A stretch of 64,000 nt of DNA, taken from assembly GCA_015178975.1 (NCBI GenBank), contig WHVD01000131.1, forward strand, positions 62,001 to 126,000, read 5' to 3'. Positions 1 to 9,938 of this stretch are shown here, piece after piece. Positions within the stretch are counted from its first letter, which is position 1; each line of letters starts with the position of its first letter. The translations under genes and the position numbers were made by a program. The DNA comes from Hysterangium stoloniferum. Lineage: Eukaryota > Basidiomycota > Agaricomycetes > Hysterangiales > Hysterangiaceae. The notes beneath the pieces were generated by a model. The model had not been told where the DNA came from and made no database searches. It saw only the letters and a list, made by a program, of their open reading frames with translations.

Positions 1-781
1 CTGTCATTCTTCCAGTCAGATTGCATGGAGTTTGGATTGCCGGTAGACAGGTTGTTGTTGTTAGTTTTGTTCACCATGGACTTATTGGATTTGTCCACAG
101 TTGTCTTGAAGGCAACTTCTGCTTGATGTTCCCAATAGCATGCATCTGCATTTTGAGCCTTGAGGGGCATCTGGGAAAGTGTCTTTGGTTTGCCATCCTC
201 ACCTTTTGAGACTTCATCCTTGAGGCAGGAAGGCAAACCAGAGTAAAACTGATGGGGTGGAGTGTGGAATCACCCCATTGACAATGTGCTGCAGGATTAT
301 TTAATTGGACAATAATGTGCTGGTTGTCCTTCATGCAAAGATTAGTGGGGCTATTCTTGGCTTCTCCAGTTGGGTCATACAGGCAAAAATTTGTTTTCAG
401 TTATTCAATACATGCATTCCAATCTTTGAGCCAGGTTGGCTCTTCCTCAGTAAGTCCATGAAAAGCCAGTTAAAACCATTTTAATGTGGATCCCAAGAGG
501 TAAGAGAGTGTAGTTGACTTTTCAGGAGTCCTTGGAAAATGGGGCAGGTTGATTGCAGAAGTTAGAGTGACTAGAGTGACACTGCATGAGGAAGGTGAAC
601 AGTTTGTTGGGGTTCGAGCCCATAAAGGGTTCCATAGTATGTAGAGGTTCTGCTCATTCTTCTTTCAATTTTCAAGCAGGTGCATCATAAATTTATCTAT
701 AGTACCTGCTAAACCTTCAGAAGTAGGGTCCTCAAGGGTTGTCATTCCATAGTTAGGGTGTTTTCAACACCTTTACCCTTG
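1..781 (-). pseudogene. Decayed Gypsy gag fragment (N-terminal and central part)
   Basis: Read on the minus strand, this stretch matches the Gag protein of the intact chromovirus at 28.3-29.6 kb. The run around 71-334 aligns with its MKDTQRITNYIVQFNN region, the CDWGDSALHY motif and the LKAQNADARYW segment. Positions 660-781 match the gag N-terminal region (the KGVENPP motif). Several frameshifts and stops make it non-coding. Its N-terminal end (781) abuts an integrase fragment of the same orientation at 785, so two tandem elements have been fused by a deletion that removed the end of pol, the LTRs and the gag start. The fragment continues off the left edge of the window. Confidence 0.8.
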
Positions 782-784
782 ATG

Positions 785-3700
785 GAATTCCACAGGTGTT
801 CTGGTACAGGAAGTTGTTTCCAAAGGCCATATGGCTTGTGATGCTGTGTTTGGAGCACAAACAAGTAATGAAAGATTTACAATAGTGCTTAATGAAATAT
901 TGTGGAGTCCAGGCCAAGCATATTCTCTGTGTAACATTGACAGAGACTTGTTGAGCCCAAAATGTCCCAGGAGTGGGTGCTCATGTGTTTATTGGAGGAT
1001 TCTGAGGTGGAGGCCATTGGAGTCCAGTACATATATTTGATCGTCAAGTCTAATGAAACCATGCTGGTCTAGGGACCACTGTGGTGGATCATGGTCCATG
1101 GGGTTATCGAGATGTGTCTTGGTTACTGGATCTAGCAGAATTGCTGATAGAATATCTTGATGTAATTTCTCAATATCCATAATGATAATTCCACATATGA
1201 CTGGATGAATGAGGTAGCATGGACTGATGTAATAAGTTACAAATTTGTAAATATAAGTTTCAAGTTGTGCAGGTTTACCATGGCATAGTCATTACTCCCC
1301 TCTTTGGGATAAACATCCCATCATCTAGTCAACATGTCAGGTTTTCCACCAAGGCAGCCAGGTCAAAAATGAATGATCATATTAAAAGCAGATAGATATT
1401 AAAACCACCAGGCTTGCCAGTGAGTCAAAGGTTTCATGGTTGAAAAATATTCCAGGTTTTTGTGATCTGTTACAACATCAACTGGAATTCCCATGCCCTC
1501 CAAATAGTGTCTCTACACTTTGAAGGCTTCTAAAATTGTGAAAAGTTCTTTATCATGGAGATCATGATTGAGCTCTGGTCCAGTAAAAGTCCAGGAGAGA
1601 AGTGACCAGGTGAATTTCTCCATCAGAGTCCTGGATAGACAAAATGGCTCCTACCACAGAGTCTGAGGTGTCCATTTCAACAATGAGCAGGAGGCCCAGT
1701 TTCCAATGTGAAAGGATGGGAGCTGAAGAAAAAGAATCTTTTGAAAGATTGAAGGTGGCATGACATTTATCATTGAAATTCCACAGGGCATCCTTCCAAG
1801 TGAGATGAGTAAGGGGAACCATGATTTTGGAATATTCACAGATAAACCATCAGTAAAAATTGGCAAACCTGAGGAAGGATTGGATTTCTTTAACTTTTTG
1901 GGGTCCAGGCCGATCTTTGATGACTTGTACTTTGGCTTTGTCCATCCAGGGCCTGTCAGGTCCCATAATGAAACCCAAGTATTCCAAGAGCCCATGTGTT
2001 ACATATGACCGGAATTCCCACTGGACTCTGGGTACTAACCTATACGCACCCATTGTCAGTTTACTGGAATTCCCACCAGACTCCGTACATCAGACTTGTC
2101 TACGTTCAACTTCATTACATTGTGTATCAGTCACCAGAATACCCGCCGGACTCCGTCCCTGTCTATGTCTGACCTCGTCCCATGCATCAGTCACCGAACC
2201 CCACTCGGAAAACCCATCACCCCTCTAACTGAGCCCTGTTTCCATTTTTAGTCAAATGACCTGTCACGATTCAGACTCCGCTCCCACTCCATTTCCCATT
2301 ATGGTTTATGATTTGTCATGATTCGGACTCCACTCCATTCTGTCCCATTCCTAACAGCAAATTTGGTGATTACTATTCTCATTTTATGTTTTGCTAGTTT
2401 CATTTAATTATTACTGGATTTGGTATGTCATTCATTCCACAGTCTATATAGTCTGGCAGATGTTGTGCATACAATCCAGTCAGAAAATCGGCTTAGATTC
2501 CCCCCAGTAATCTAATACATTTTCCACTCTAAACTCCTACTTGAATCACACTGCTCATGCTAGTCGGAGCCCATGGGCTCCGATGCATCTATCTCTCTTA
2601 TTTATCTCAACTCCTGACCTTTCGACCCATGACCTCTGACCTACGACCCACGACCTCTGACCTCCGACCTCTCGACCCAGGAACCCCGCCTGGACTCCCT
2701 GGGATTTCCATCCACCTGTCTGAAATTGGACAACACGATCTCACGAGGTGCAGCCTATAAGCTGAAGCCAAGTCCTACCAGATAGCCTGTGGGTTTCTCT
2801 GGAAACCTGCCATGTACGTACCCTAACGCCATGTCAAAAGTACATTTTTTCCCATTTGTGAATAATCCATGTTGCCAGAGTCTCTGGAGAACCTCATAGA
2901 CCTGTTCATTATGTGCTGTGGGGTCCTCAGAGTAGATAAGAATGTCATCCAAATAAACAATGATAAATACATATGTACATCAAGCATGTCAGAGAAATAT
3001 CATTAATAAAACATTAAAAAACAGATGGAGTGTTGGTTAGCCTGAAGGGCATTACCAACCATTCAAAAGCTCTGTAATGGGTCCGGAAAGTGATTTTCCA
3101 TTCATCTCCCTTGGAAATCTGGACCAAGTGGTAGGCATGTTTGAGGTCTGTCTTGGTATATATCTGGTCATTCTGTGGAGTGTTGAGTAGATCAGAAATA
3201 AGTGGGAGAAGATACCTATCTTTCCATGTGACAGCATTGAGTCTGTGGAAATTGACTCATAGTCTAAGGGATCTGTCCTTTTTTCTGTTTAAAAGAACAG
3301 GTGCTCCAAAAGGATACTTTGATGGCCAGATAAACCTATGGATAAATGCTCATCCAGGAATTCCCAGATTGTGGAAGGTTCAGTGGAGGACAGTGGGTAA
3401 ATATGTCTAAGGGGTGGCAGGGCTCCATCTTCAAGATCGATTTTTAAGTTGTACTGTCTATGGGGCAGAAGCCAGTCAGCTTTTCACTTACTAACAACAT
3501 CCACAAAGTTATGATATTTCTCCAGGATGCCTTCTAGGTCAGCAATGTGCTTGGATTCTGGAGTCACAAAATGTCTAGTTGCTTCATCAACTTTCAAGTT
3601 GATTGTGAACACCTGGGATCCATCCAATTTTGTGGCCCTAATAAAAGCTGCTGCATTAATGAGGGAAATGGATGGGATTCCTGTGGGTTCTGGGGAAGCC

Positions 3701-4196
3701 AAAGGTGCTATAGATGCCACAGGTGCTGAAATGGCCGGGGATGTTACAGTTATGTCAGGTGCCATGGGCATCCAGAAAATAATACTGCCTAATACCCAGT
3801 CAATCAATGGATTGCATCAGGTAAGCCAGTGATGTCCTAGGGTGACTGCACAACTTGAGTCCAACTGCATCACATAAAAGGTGACTGTCTGTAATGTTCC
3901 ACATGGGAACCAGATAGATAGGTTGCAAGCTTGGGTGATAACTGAATTGCTTGTACCATCAATGAATCAGAGTCTGACCAAGTTTATCCAATAGGTTGAC
4001 AATAGGTTTTTTGGAGTGAATTCAATATCTACAAAACAATGGGTTGAGCCAGCATCTAGAAGCACACAAAAAACTGAATTTAGGGTCATATCAGAAGTAA
4101 GTTTTACAAATAATGAGTCAGAGTTTGAAAGAGCAGATGCATTAAGATGGGTGAACTCGAGAATGCACAGAGAGGTAATGCAACCCTCAACCTCCA
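785..4196 (-). pseudogene. Decayed Gypsy pol (protease, RT, RNase H, start of integrase)
   Basis: On the minus strand the order is protease-like sequence (4196-3480, with DAGSTHCFVD in place of DSGSTHCFID), reverse transcriptase (3480-1850, with VYLDDILIYSEDP near 2950), RNase H (about 1850-1300, retaining VEMDTSDSVVGAILS), the pre-integrase region (1180-989, MDIEKLHQDILSAI) and the start of the integrase (to 785). All blocks align with the intact pol at 24.7-28.5 kb. The reading frame is broken many times and the copy is interrupted by a solo LTR at 1997-2828. Many CG dinucleotides of the intact copy are TG or CA here. Confidence 0.88.
1997..2828 (+). repeat. Solo LTR, family B, nested in pol
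   Basis: The 832-bp repeat starts TGTTACATATGACCGG and ends CCCTAACG, and is flanked by the 5-bp duplication CCATG (1992-1996 and 2829-2833). It is the reverse-orientation relative of the LTRs at 19521, 32633 and 51204. It contains a tandem GACCTCT/GACCTAC-type array (about 2617-2684) and the conserved stem-loop near 2747-2770. The surrounding RT sequence resumes exactly after it, which confirms the insertion. The terminal CA has decayed to CG. Confidence 0.9.
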
Positions 4197-5185
4197 TGGA
4201 GTCTGGAGGGTTGCTTACTCTTTTTTTGGATCAGGAGCCAGTTTCTCCTTCAATGGGGTCTCCATGGAGGAAGTATTGGCTGCATGACCCTTGGCAGAGT
4301 TCGCTGTTGCTAATGGGCATTCCAGAAAAGACAGAGGTTGTTGTCCATATAATGCTGTCTTTCTTGTGGGGTTAGCTTGCCATCAGGTCCAAGTTTGCCT
4401 GTAAGGTTGGGCTTTCCAGTGGATCTCCTGGATTGCTGACCTTGTTGGTATTGCCACAGAGTTGTTGTTATTGGAAAGATTTCTTGTCATTCTTTCAGTC
4501 AGATTGTGTGGAGTTCTAATTGCTGGTAGATGGGTTGTTGTTGTTGGTTTTGTTCATCGTAGATGTATTGGATTTGTCCATGGATGTCTCACAGGCAACT
4601 TCCACTTGACATTCCCAATAGTGTGCATCTGCATTTTGACCTTTGAGGTGCATCTAGGAAAGTGTCTTGGGTTTGCCATCCTCATCTTTCAAGACTTCAT
4701 CCTTGAGGTGGGAAGGTAAGCCAGAGTAGAACTGATGGTGGAGTGCAGAATTGCCCCATTGACAATGCACTGCAGGATTATTGAATTGGACAATATACAT
4801 AGTGTTGGTTGTCCTTCATGTGAAGGTTAGTGAGGCTATTCTCGGCTTCTCCAGTCAGATTGTACAGGATTCATTTCTAATTCTTCAACAAACACATTCC
4901 AATCATCAAGCCAAATCGGTTCTTCCTCAGTAAATCTGCTAAAAGTCAGTTCAAACCATTTCAATGCAGATCCTGAGAGGTAAGAAAGTGTGTAATTGAC
5001 TTTTTGGGAGTCTGGAAAATGCAGTGGGTCAATCACAGAAGTTGAAGTGACATTGCATGAGGAAGGTGGATGGTTTATTGGGGTTGGGAACTTGCAAAGG
5101 GTTCTGGAGCATTGACCTTTGACTGTGGAGGTTCCTGTTCCTTCTTCTTTCATTCTTCAAGCAGGTGAGTCATAAATTTATCTAT
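4197..5185 (-). pseudogene. Decayed Gypsy gag (nearly full length)
   Basis: Minus-strand gag of the same element as the pol at 785-4196. Positions 5153-4836 match the central Gag region (YLSGSALKWFELTFSRFTEE, compared with YLKDSAAAWFEPAF in the intact copy). About 4330-4200 corresponds to the zinc-knuckle and C-terminal region, with the knuckle degraded. The A-rich run before the gag stop is present as seven As (4226-4232). At about 5185 similarity stops within the N-terminal third, next to unrelated AT-rich DNA, so the 5' end and LTR are lost. Confidence 0.82.
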
Positions 5186-5440
5186 AGGAGGATATCTGAA
5201 AACTATTAAGTATACCAAATTCTAATATACTCTAAAGGTCATTTAAACATCTGGGATGTGATTCAAACATAATTTAGTTTTTAAAACTTTTTGAAAGTTT
5301 TAAACTCTCTCATACATTACAAACTAAAGAATCTTTCTGGACACGAGTAGACAATGAAAAAAATTAGTAGTTTGAAACACTAATACTTTTAAAAAATAGA
5401 TACCTTTAGATAGTCCATTCCATGCATATGTATATCATTG
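5186..5440. other. AT-rich spacer, nothing recognised
   Basis: AT-rich sequence between the truncated gag and a MITE. No coding or repeat signal was recognised. Confidence 0.5.
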
Positions 5441-5661
5441 CACTGCTGGGCTGATCCCCTATAGGGGACACTCAAAATCCTTCTCAGTGAGGTGAAATTT
5501 AAGAAATGGATTTTGTTTGCCACAAAATTTCAAATTGATTTCCTTATAAGGAAATTAATAGAATCTTGCAGTGCACAAAATCCATTTCTTACATTCTAAC
5601 AAAATTTGACATCCCTGCAAAGGATTTTGTGGTGCTCCAAAAGTGGTTCACCCCAGCAGTG
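5441..5661. mobile_element. MITE with CACTG termini (CACTA-like)
   Basis: This 221-bp element begins CACTGCTGGGCTGATCC and ends GGTTCACCCCAGCAGTG, giving imperfect terminal inverted repeats of roughly 40 bp that also share an inner CAAAATCC. It is flanked by the 3-bp duplication TTG (5438-5440 and 5662-5664). An internal 16-bp perfect inverted repeat (AAGAAATGGATTTTGT and its complement) gives a long hairpin. Termini starting CACT with a 3-bp duplication are typical of CACTA/EnSpm-type elements. There is no coding capacity, so it is non-autonomous. The superfamily assignment is inference. Confidence 0.65.
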
Positions 5662-5690
5662 TTGGCACCTCTAAATACATATGTATTACT

Positions 5691-6860
5691 TGTTACAACC
5701 CATTCCCAGATGTTTTAATATCCGACTCCCGATCTCCGACTACGGAACATCATAGTGTGAAGAGTCGATAGATTCTGACCACTCGATGTACAAAGAATAG
5801 TATTTATTCCACTACTATTATTAAGTATTGACCGTCCTGTACAATACTGTAAATTACTAGACTGATAGTACTAGTAAAGAGACGCACTACATGTCACAAG
5901 AGCAACTGTACAGTTGCTCGTGACGATAAGGACCGGAGAAAAGAAGAGTTGACCTTTACGGTACAACTTGTAACTACAAGTAAGAAAGATAGTCAACAAA
6001 AGACTGAATATCAGAGATAGAGATATAGCAGCGTGAATCGACTAGAGTGTCAATGAGCGCAAAGACTTGAGAGTGGGACTCGACCTTCGCGGTTCGAGTC
6101 CAAAGATTACTATTACGCAAGAAGTTGCTACCTTTATAAGTAGCTGAGACGTCACCATTGACACCTCTCGCTATTCGACGTTGGGGTCATTACGAGGTGG
6201 TGTCTGCTGGGTAAAAAGTGTCTGTCTTTTGGCACTGAGAGCACCCATAGGTATACACAAGACTTCGAACTAAGAAATATGGGTATGCTCGAAAGATATA
6301 GAGAATTAAAGAAAAGGAATAGAAACTAGATAATAAAGTACTATAATATGCATATTATTCCACTGTCCAATCATGCATATATGCATACCCTTCACACATA
6401 GTTACCGTATCTTCTGCATTCTTCCCTTGTTCTGCATTTGGTAATTTGTCCACTGACAAGTATTCACTCGTTTGTCTATTATATTCCCGTTTCGGAATAT
6501 TGTCTCCCCGATATGTCTTATTGTATTCCCGTTTTAGAATACTCCTACTTCCGTCTTATTATGGTCTCAGTTTGTAGTACAATAACGAGAAGACTTATAT
6601 TAGTTTCCACGAATTTGTACTTTACCTTAGATCTGATATCAACTTAGTTTCTTATTCCTTCTTCTGTCTTTCTGTACACTTGATATTCGGAACTCTGAAT
6701 ATCCATATCTTCCATTGTAAGTCCCACCTCTGAAATTGAGTGTTTGCGTAGAGGTGCAGCACATAAGCTGAAGCCAATATCCTGACCCTATCCGACAGTT
6801 CCTGACTTTCCGGTGACTTTCCGATAGAGCTGGAATAAGTTCCCGACATAGCACTTAACA
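5691..6860 (+). repeat. Solo LTR, family C, carrying a nested LTR
   Basis: The repeat starts TGTTACAACCC, ends GCACTTAACA and is flanked by TTACT on both sides (5686-5690 and 6861-6865). Outside the nested insertion at 5756-6396 it aligns along its length with the 578-bp LTR at 58153-58730. A TATATTA box near 6597 is followed about 35 nt later by ATCTGATATC, the position of the proposed self-primer in the other families. The conserved stem-loop is at about 6748-6772. Confidence 0.9.
5756..6396. repeat. Solo LTR, family D, nested inside the family C LTR
   Basis: A 641-bp block present here but absent from the sister LTR at 58153. It starts TGTGAAGAG, ends CCCTTCACA (TG...CA, short inverted ends) and is flanked by CATAG on both sides (5751-5755 and 6397-6401). 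The structure fits a solo LTR of a different retrotransposon family. No internal coding part of this family was seen in the window, so its superfamily and orientation are unknown. Confidence 0.8.
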
Positions 6861-6865
6861 TTACT

Positions 6866-7257
6866 TCAGAATATATCTGTCAATCTGAACAGATTTCTAC
6901 TTGATTCAACATACCCAGAATATATAGGTAATTTCACTTAATAAAGAAGGCCATAGGATGAAAAATTTCCAATGACACCTCACATATTTTACTAGGAAAT
7001 AACTACAGTTTAGTTTTTAAAAAACAAATTAGCAACAAAAGTATTAGCAAGTAGTTACATAAATTGGAAAACTATATACAATAGGTTCTATTAATTGACT
7101 CTGAATTATCTAGGATGTAATATGAAGAATTGTTTCTTATGATTGGTGGTTAACGATATAATACTCTCAGAGGATATGTCACTATTTAAAGATGGATTTT
7201 TGTAGCAATTTTGCTTTTATTAGTAAACATTTGATATTATAATGATTATGGACAACC
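6866..7257. other. AT-rich spacer, nothing recognised
   Basis: Sequence between the family C LTR and a gag remnant. No supported gene or repeat. Confidence 0.5.
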
Positions 7258-7293
7258 TCCATAGTACCTGCTAAAACTTCAGAAGTGGGGTCC

Positions 7294-8169
7294 TGTGAAG
7301 AACTGAAACTGATGGATGTCAGTAGACCGACAGGGATCGAACAGAAGGACTTGGCTTCAGCTTATGTGCTGTGCCATCACAAGTTACCATCAGGTGTCCT
7401 TAAATTTCAGGTGGGCGGAAACTAGTCCTGTCAAGTAAACCTCTCAGTAAACTACCGATCAGAAATTGAAGGATCAGTTGAGGGTTGGGCTGAGGGGTCG
7501 GAGACCAAGAGTTGGAGACTGAGAGTTGGAGACTGAGAGAGTCAGAGACTGAGAGAGTCGGAGATTAGAGTCGGAGACTGAGAGAGTCAGAGATTAGAGG
7601 TTGAAGTCATAAATGTAGGTTGAATCGTAAATCGGATGGAGTCGGAATATGGTGGTCGTGAATAGATAATGGAGTCGGAAATTAGAGGGGTATCTAAGTT
7701 GATCTAAGTTGATATTCTGATTGTCTAGTAGTTACATTACAGCGGGTCTATATATGAGTTATTGGCATCTAGAAACTACTAACTAAAGGAAGAGCGGAAA
7801 CACTATTTGACAAATAGACTTGACTAGAAACCGGAAGGTTACAATAAGATCGGAAGCTGAGATTTAGCTGAGAGCGGGATTATGAGAAAAGGGAATAGTC
7901 CATGGGCTACAAGTATATACGGGCATATGTGAAACATAGAGTAAAATGGATCATCATAATGAAAGGGGATGTATCAAAGCATAACCAGATGGTATGAGTA
8001 TATTTTGACAGGGGCATAAATGGGGTTTGATCACCTTAAAGGTATACGTCAGTGTCGGTGTTCCGAAGGTTGCCGAAATGATGACTTGATCAATAACTTG
8101 GAACATTGATAGACTGTATATTCTCAGAGACCATCGGGTTGTGACACAGGTTACGACACGGTCGTAACA
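7294..8169 (-). repeat. Solo LTR, family A, nested in gag
   Basis: An 876-bp relative of the LTRs of the intact element, starting TGTGAAGAACTG and ending GGTCGTAACA. It is flanked by GGTCC (7289-7293) and GGTTC (8170-8174), a 5-bp duplication with one change. It is longer than the 720-bp intact LTR mainly because of a GAGACTGAGAGAGTCG-type tandem array (about 7505-7610). The intact gag sequence seen at 715-750 confirms the empty site. Confidence 0.88.
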
Positions 8170-8423
8170 GGTTCTCAATGCATGGTCATTCTATAGTTGG
8201 GGGGTTTTCAACACCTTTGTCTTTGTTGGGGGCTGTGGACTTCTCCTCATGCTTGAAGTCATCCAGGTTCTCCAGGATTTCTTTGAAATGGGATTTGTCC
8301 ATGGTGTCTGGGTTGTGTCTGGATATCTGGCTGGTATACAAAATGAGTGGTGACCAGAATGTAGCAGGCTCCAGTTGTTCAGATGGTTTCTTTCTTGGAA
8401 GCATGATCAAGATAATCTGTGAG

Positions 8424-8438
8424 ATCTGATCAGAATAT
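8424..8438 (-). promoter_or_regulatory. Predicted self-priming primer-binding site
   Basis: Two nt inside the LTR boundary at 8441, these 15 bases (plus-strand ATCTGATCAGAATAT) are the exact reverse complement of plus-strand bases 8627-8641 inside that LTR, about 31 nt downstream of its TATATA box. This is the arrangement expected if the 5' end of the transcript folds back to prime reverse transcription. No tRNA-type primer site (TGG...) follows the LTR. Confidence 0.7.
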
Positions 8439-8440
8439 AC

Positions 8441-8920
8441 TGTTAAGCATGGGGTTCACAGGTGAGTCTCCAGGGAAACCCATGGAAGCTCCGGGAAAGG
8501 GCTTGGCTTCAGCTTATGTTCTGTACCCTTGCAAAATCATGTTGTCCAACTTCAGACAGGAGCAGATGGGAAACCCATGGGTTCCAAGAATACACAAGAG
8601 ACAAAAGACAAGTAGAAACTAAGTTGATATTCTGATCAGATTGTATGTACAATTAAATACTTGGCTATATAGACTAGATTATTGTACTACTAAAACAGAT
8701 ATACAAAAGACATAACAAGAGTAGAATCACACAATAAACCAGGTGTCAAATGGATTCAGAACAAGAGGCAGACTGAACCAGGTGTCAAATGGGCAAAGAC
8801 AGATTGGGAACAAAGGGTCTGGAATGTCCAGGCAGAGTCTGGTGGTTAGTTCATGTGATATAGAGGGTCAAATACTTGTAGGGCGAGTTCTGGGTCTCAG
8901 AAGGTTCCCCAGTCCTAACA
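8441..8920 (-). repeat. 5' LTR of a decayed Gypsy element (family B relative)
   Basis: Directly adjoins a gag leader on its left. It starts TGTTAAGCATGG and contains the shared stem-loop motif (GGCTTCAGCTTATG, about 8497) and a minus-strand TATATAG box near 8672. The far end is placed at AGTCCTAACA (8911-8920) because it resembles the ends of the other LTRs, but no duplication can be checked, so this boundary is uncertain. Confidence 0.55.
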
Positions 8921-9281
8921 TTACCTCCCTTCCTCCTCAGTTCTCATCTAGCATGCTTAGATGGGAACCCTATCTTGGTGCCCTTCCTCCTTTGGTCCTC
9001 CTGGTACTCTGCTTCCTCTTAATTTTATTTACCTCTGCCTCTGCTTTCACAGAGAAGTCCTTGCTCAATTGTTCATGTCTGATCCCTTCTGCTGTAGAAG
9101 GAAGAATGTACTGCAGTGTTGCCATATTTCAGAGGGCTGATATATGCCAGAGAGTTTATGGATACTCAGAGTTCTGGATATTGAGTGTACAGAAAGACAG
9201 AAGGGATGAGAAACTAAATCAAGGGAAATATTCCATGGAGTCTCTGGGAACATATCTTCACAACATGAGAGACAATGTATC
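8921..9281. other. Unassigned, with a family C LTR-like fragment
   Basis: Positions about 9148-9218 match the transcribed part of the family C LTR in reverse orientation (CAGAGTTCTGGATATTGAG and AGAAAGACAGAAGG). The rest is unrecognised. Confidence 0.45.
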
Positions 9282-9933
9282 TGTTAAGAACAGAAAACTG
9301 ACTGATGTCGGTAGACCAATGGGGGCCGAACGGAAGGACTTGGCTTCAGCTTATATGCTGTGCCCTTGCAAATTACCATCAGGTGTCCTTAAATTTTGGG
9401 TGAGCGAATACTAGTCCTGTCAGATAGTCCTCTCAGCAAGTCACCAATTGGAAGCTGAAGGATAGGTCGAGGGTCGAGTCAAAGGGGCAGAGACTGAGAG
9501 TGAGTGAGCATAAGCAGAGGCAGAGAGCGGAATATTTAGAGTGGGACTATGAGAGAGGTGTACAAGTGTTCTGAGTCGATATTCTGATTGTCCTAATACT
9601 ACAGTACATGAGTGGCATATATATGGAAATCTGGCACTTATCCGAATGAAAACAGAACAAAGGTATTTACTAATGGGGAAGATGGAACTACATATAGAGT
9701 GATGCAAAAATGGAGAGCGGTAGACGGAACATTACAAATCTAGACATAGACTACTATGGGGGTGGAAAAGGTGTAAGCTGGTTGTATAGGATAAAGGGCA
9801 GATGGAAATACTAATCGGGAACAATGAAGGTGCTTAATGGGGTTAGTTGGAATACTGACAGTTTGCGAGTGATTGGAGTTTTGCATGAGGTCCGATCAGG
9901 TCTGAAGGTGTGCTGAGCACATGGGTTGTAACA
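9282..9933 (-). repeat. Solo LTR, family A
   Basis: A 652-bp relative of the intact element's LTR, starting TGTTAAGAACAG and ending GGGTTGTAACA. It is flanked by a perfect GTATC duplication (9277-9281 and 9934-9938). It carries the stem-loop GGCTTCAGCTTATATGCTG (about 9342) and the self-primer site ATATTCTGATT. Confidence 0.9.
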
Positions 9934-9938
9934 GTATC

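Larger units (their letters stand above)
7258..8440 (-). pseudogene. Gypsy gag N-terminus and leader, split by an LTR
   Basis: Minus-strand gag N-terminus. The leader with primer-binding site is at 8411-8440, the start of Gag (MLPRKKPSEQLEP) at about 8404, and the KGVENPPTIE motif near 8186. A family A LTR (7294-8169) then interrupts it, and 7258-7293 continues the gag (AGTIDKFM-type segment). The same N-terminal region is seen at 32.2-32.6 kb. The 5' LTR of this element is the repeat starting at 8441. Everything downstream of the first 100 or so gag codons is missing. Confidence 0.78.

Noticed and set aside
8743..9414. A 223-codon open frame on the plus strand
   Set aside because: It spans LTR-like DNA, a family C fragment and the start of a family A LTR, with no recognisable domain. 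It looks like a chance frame.
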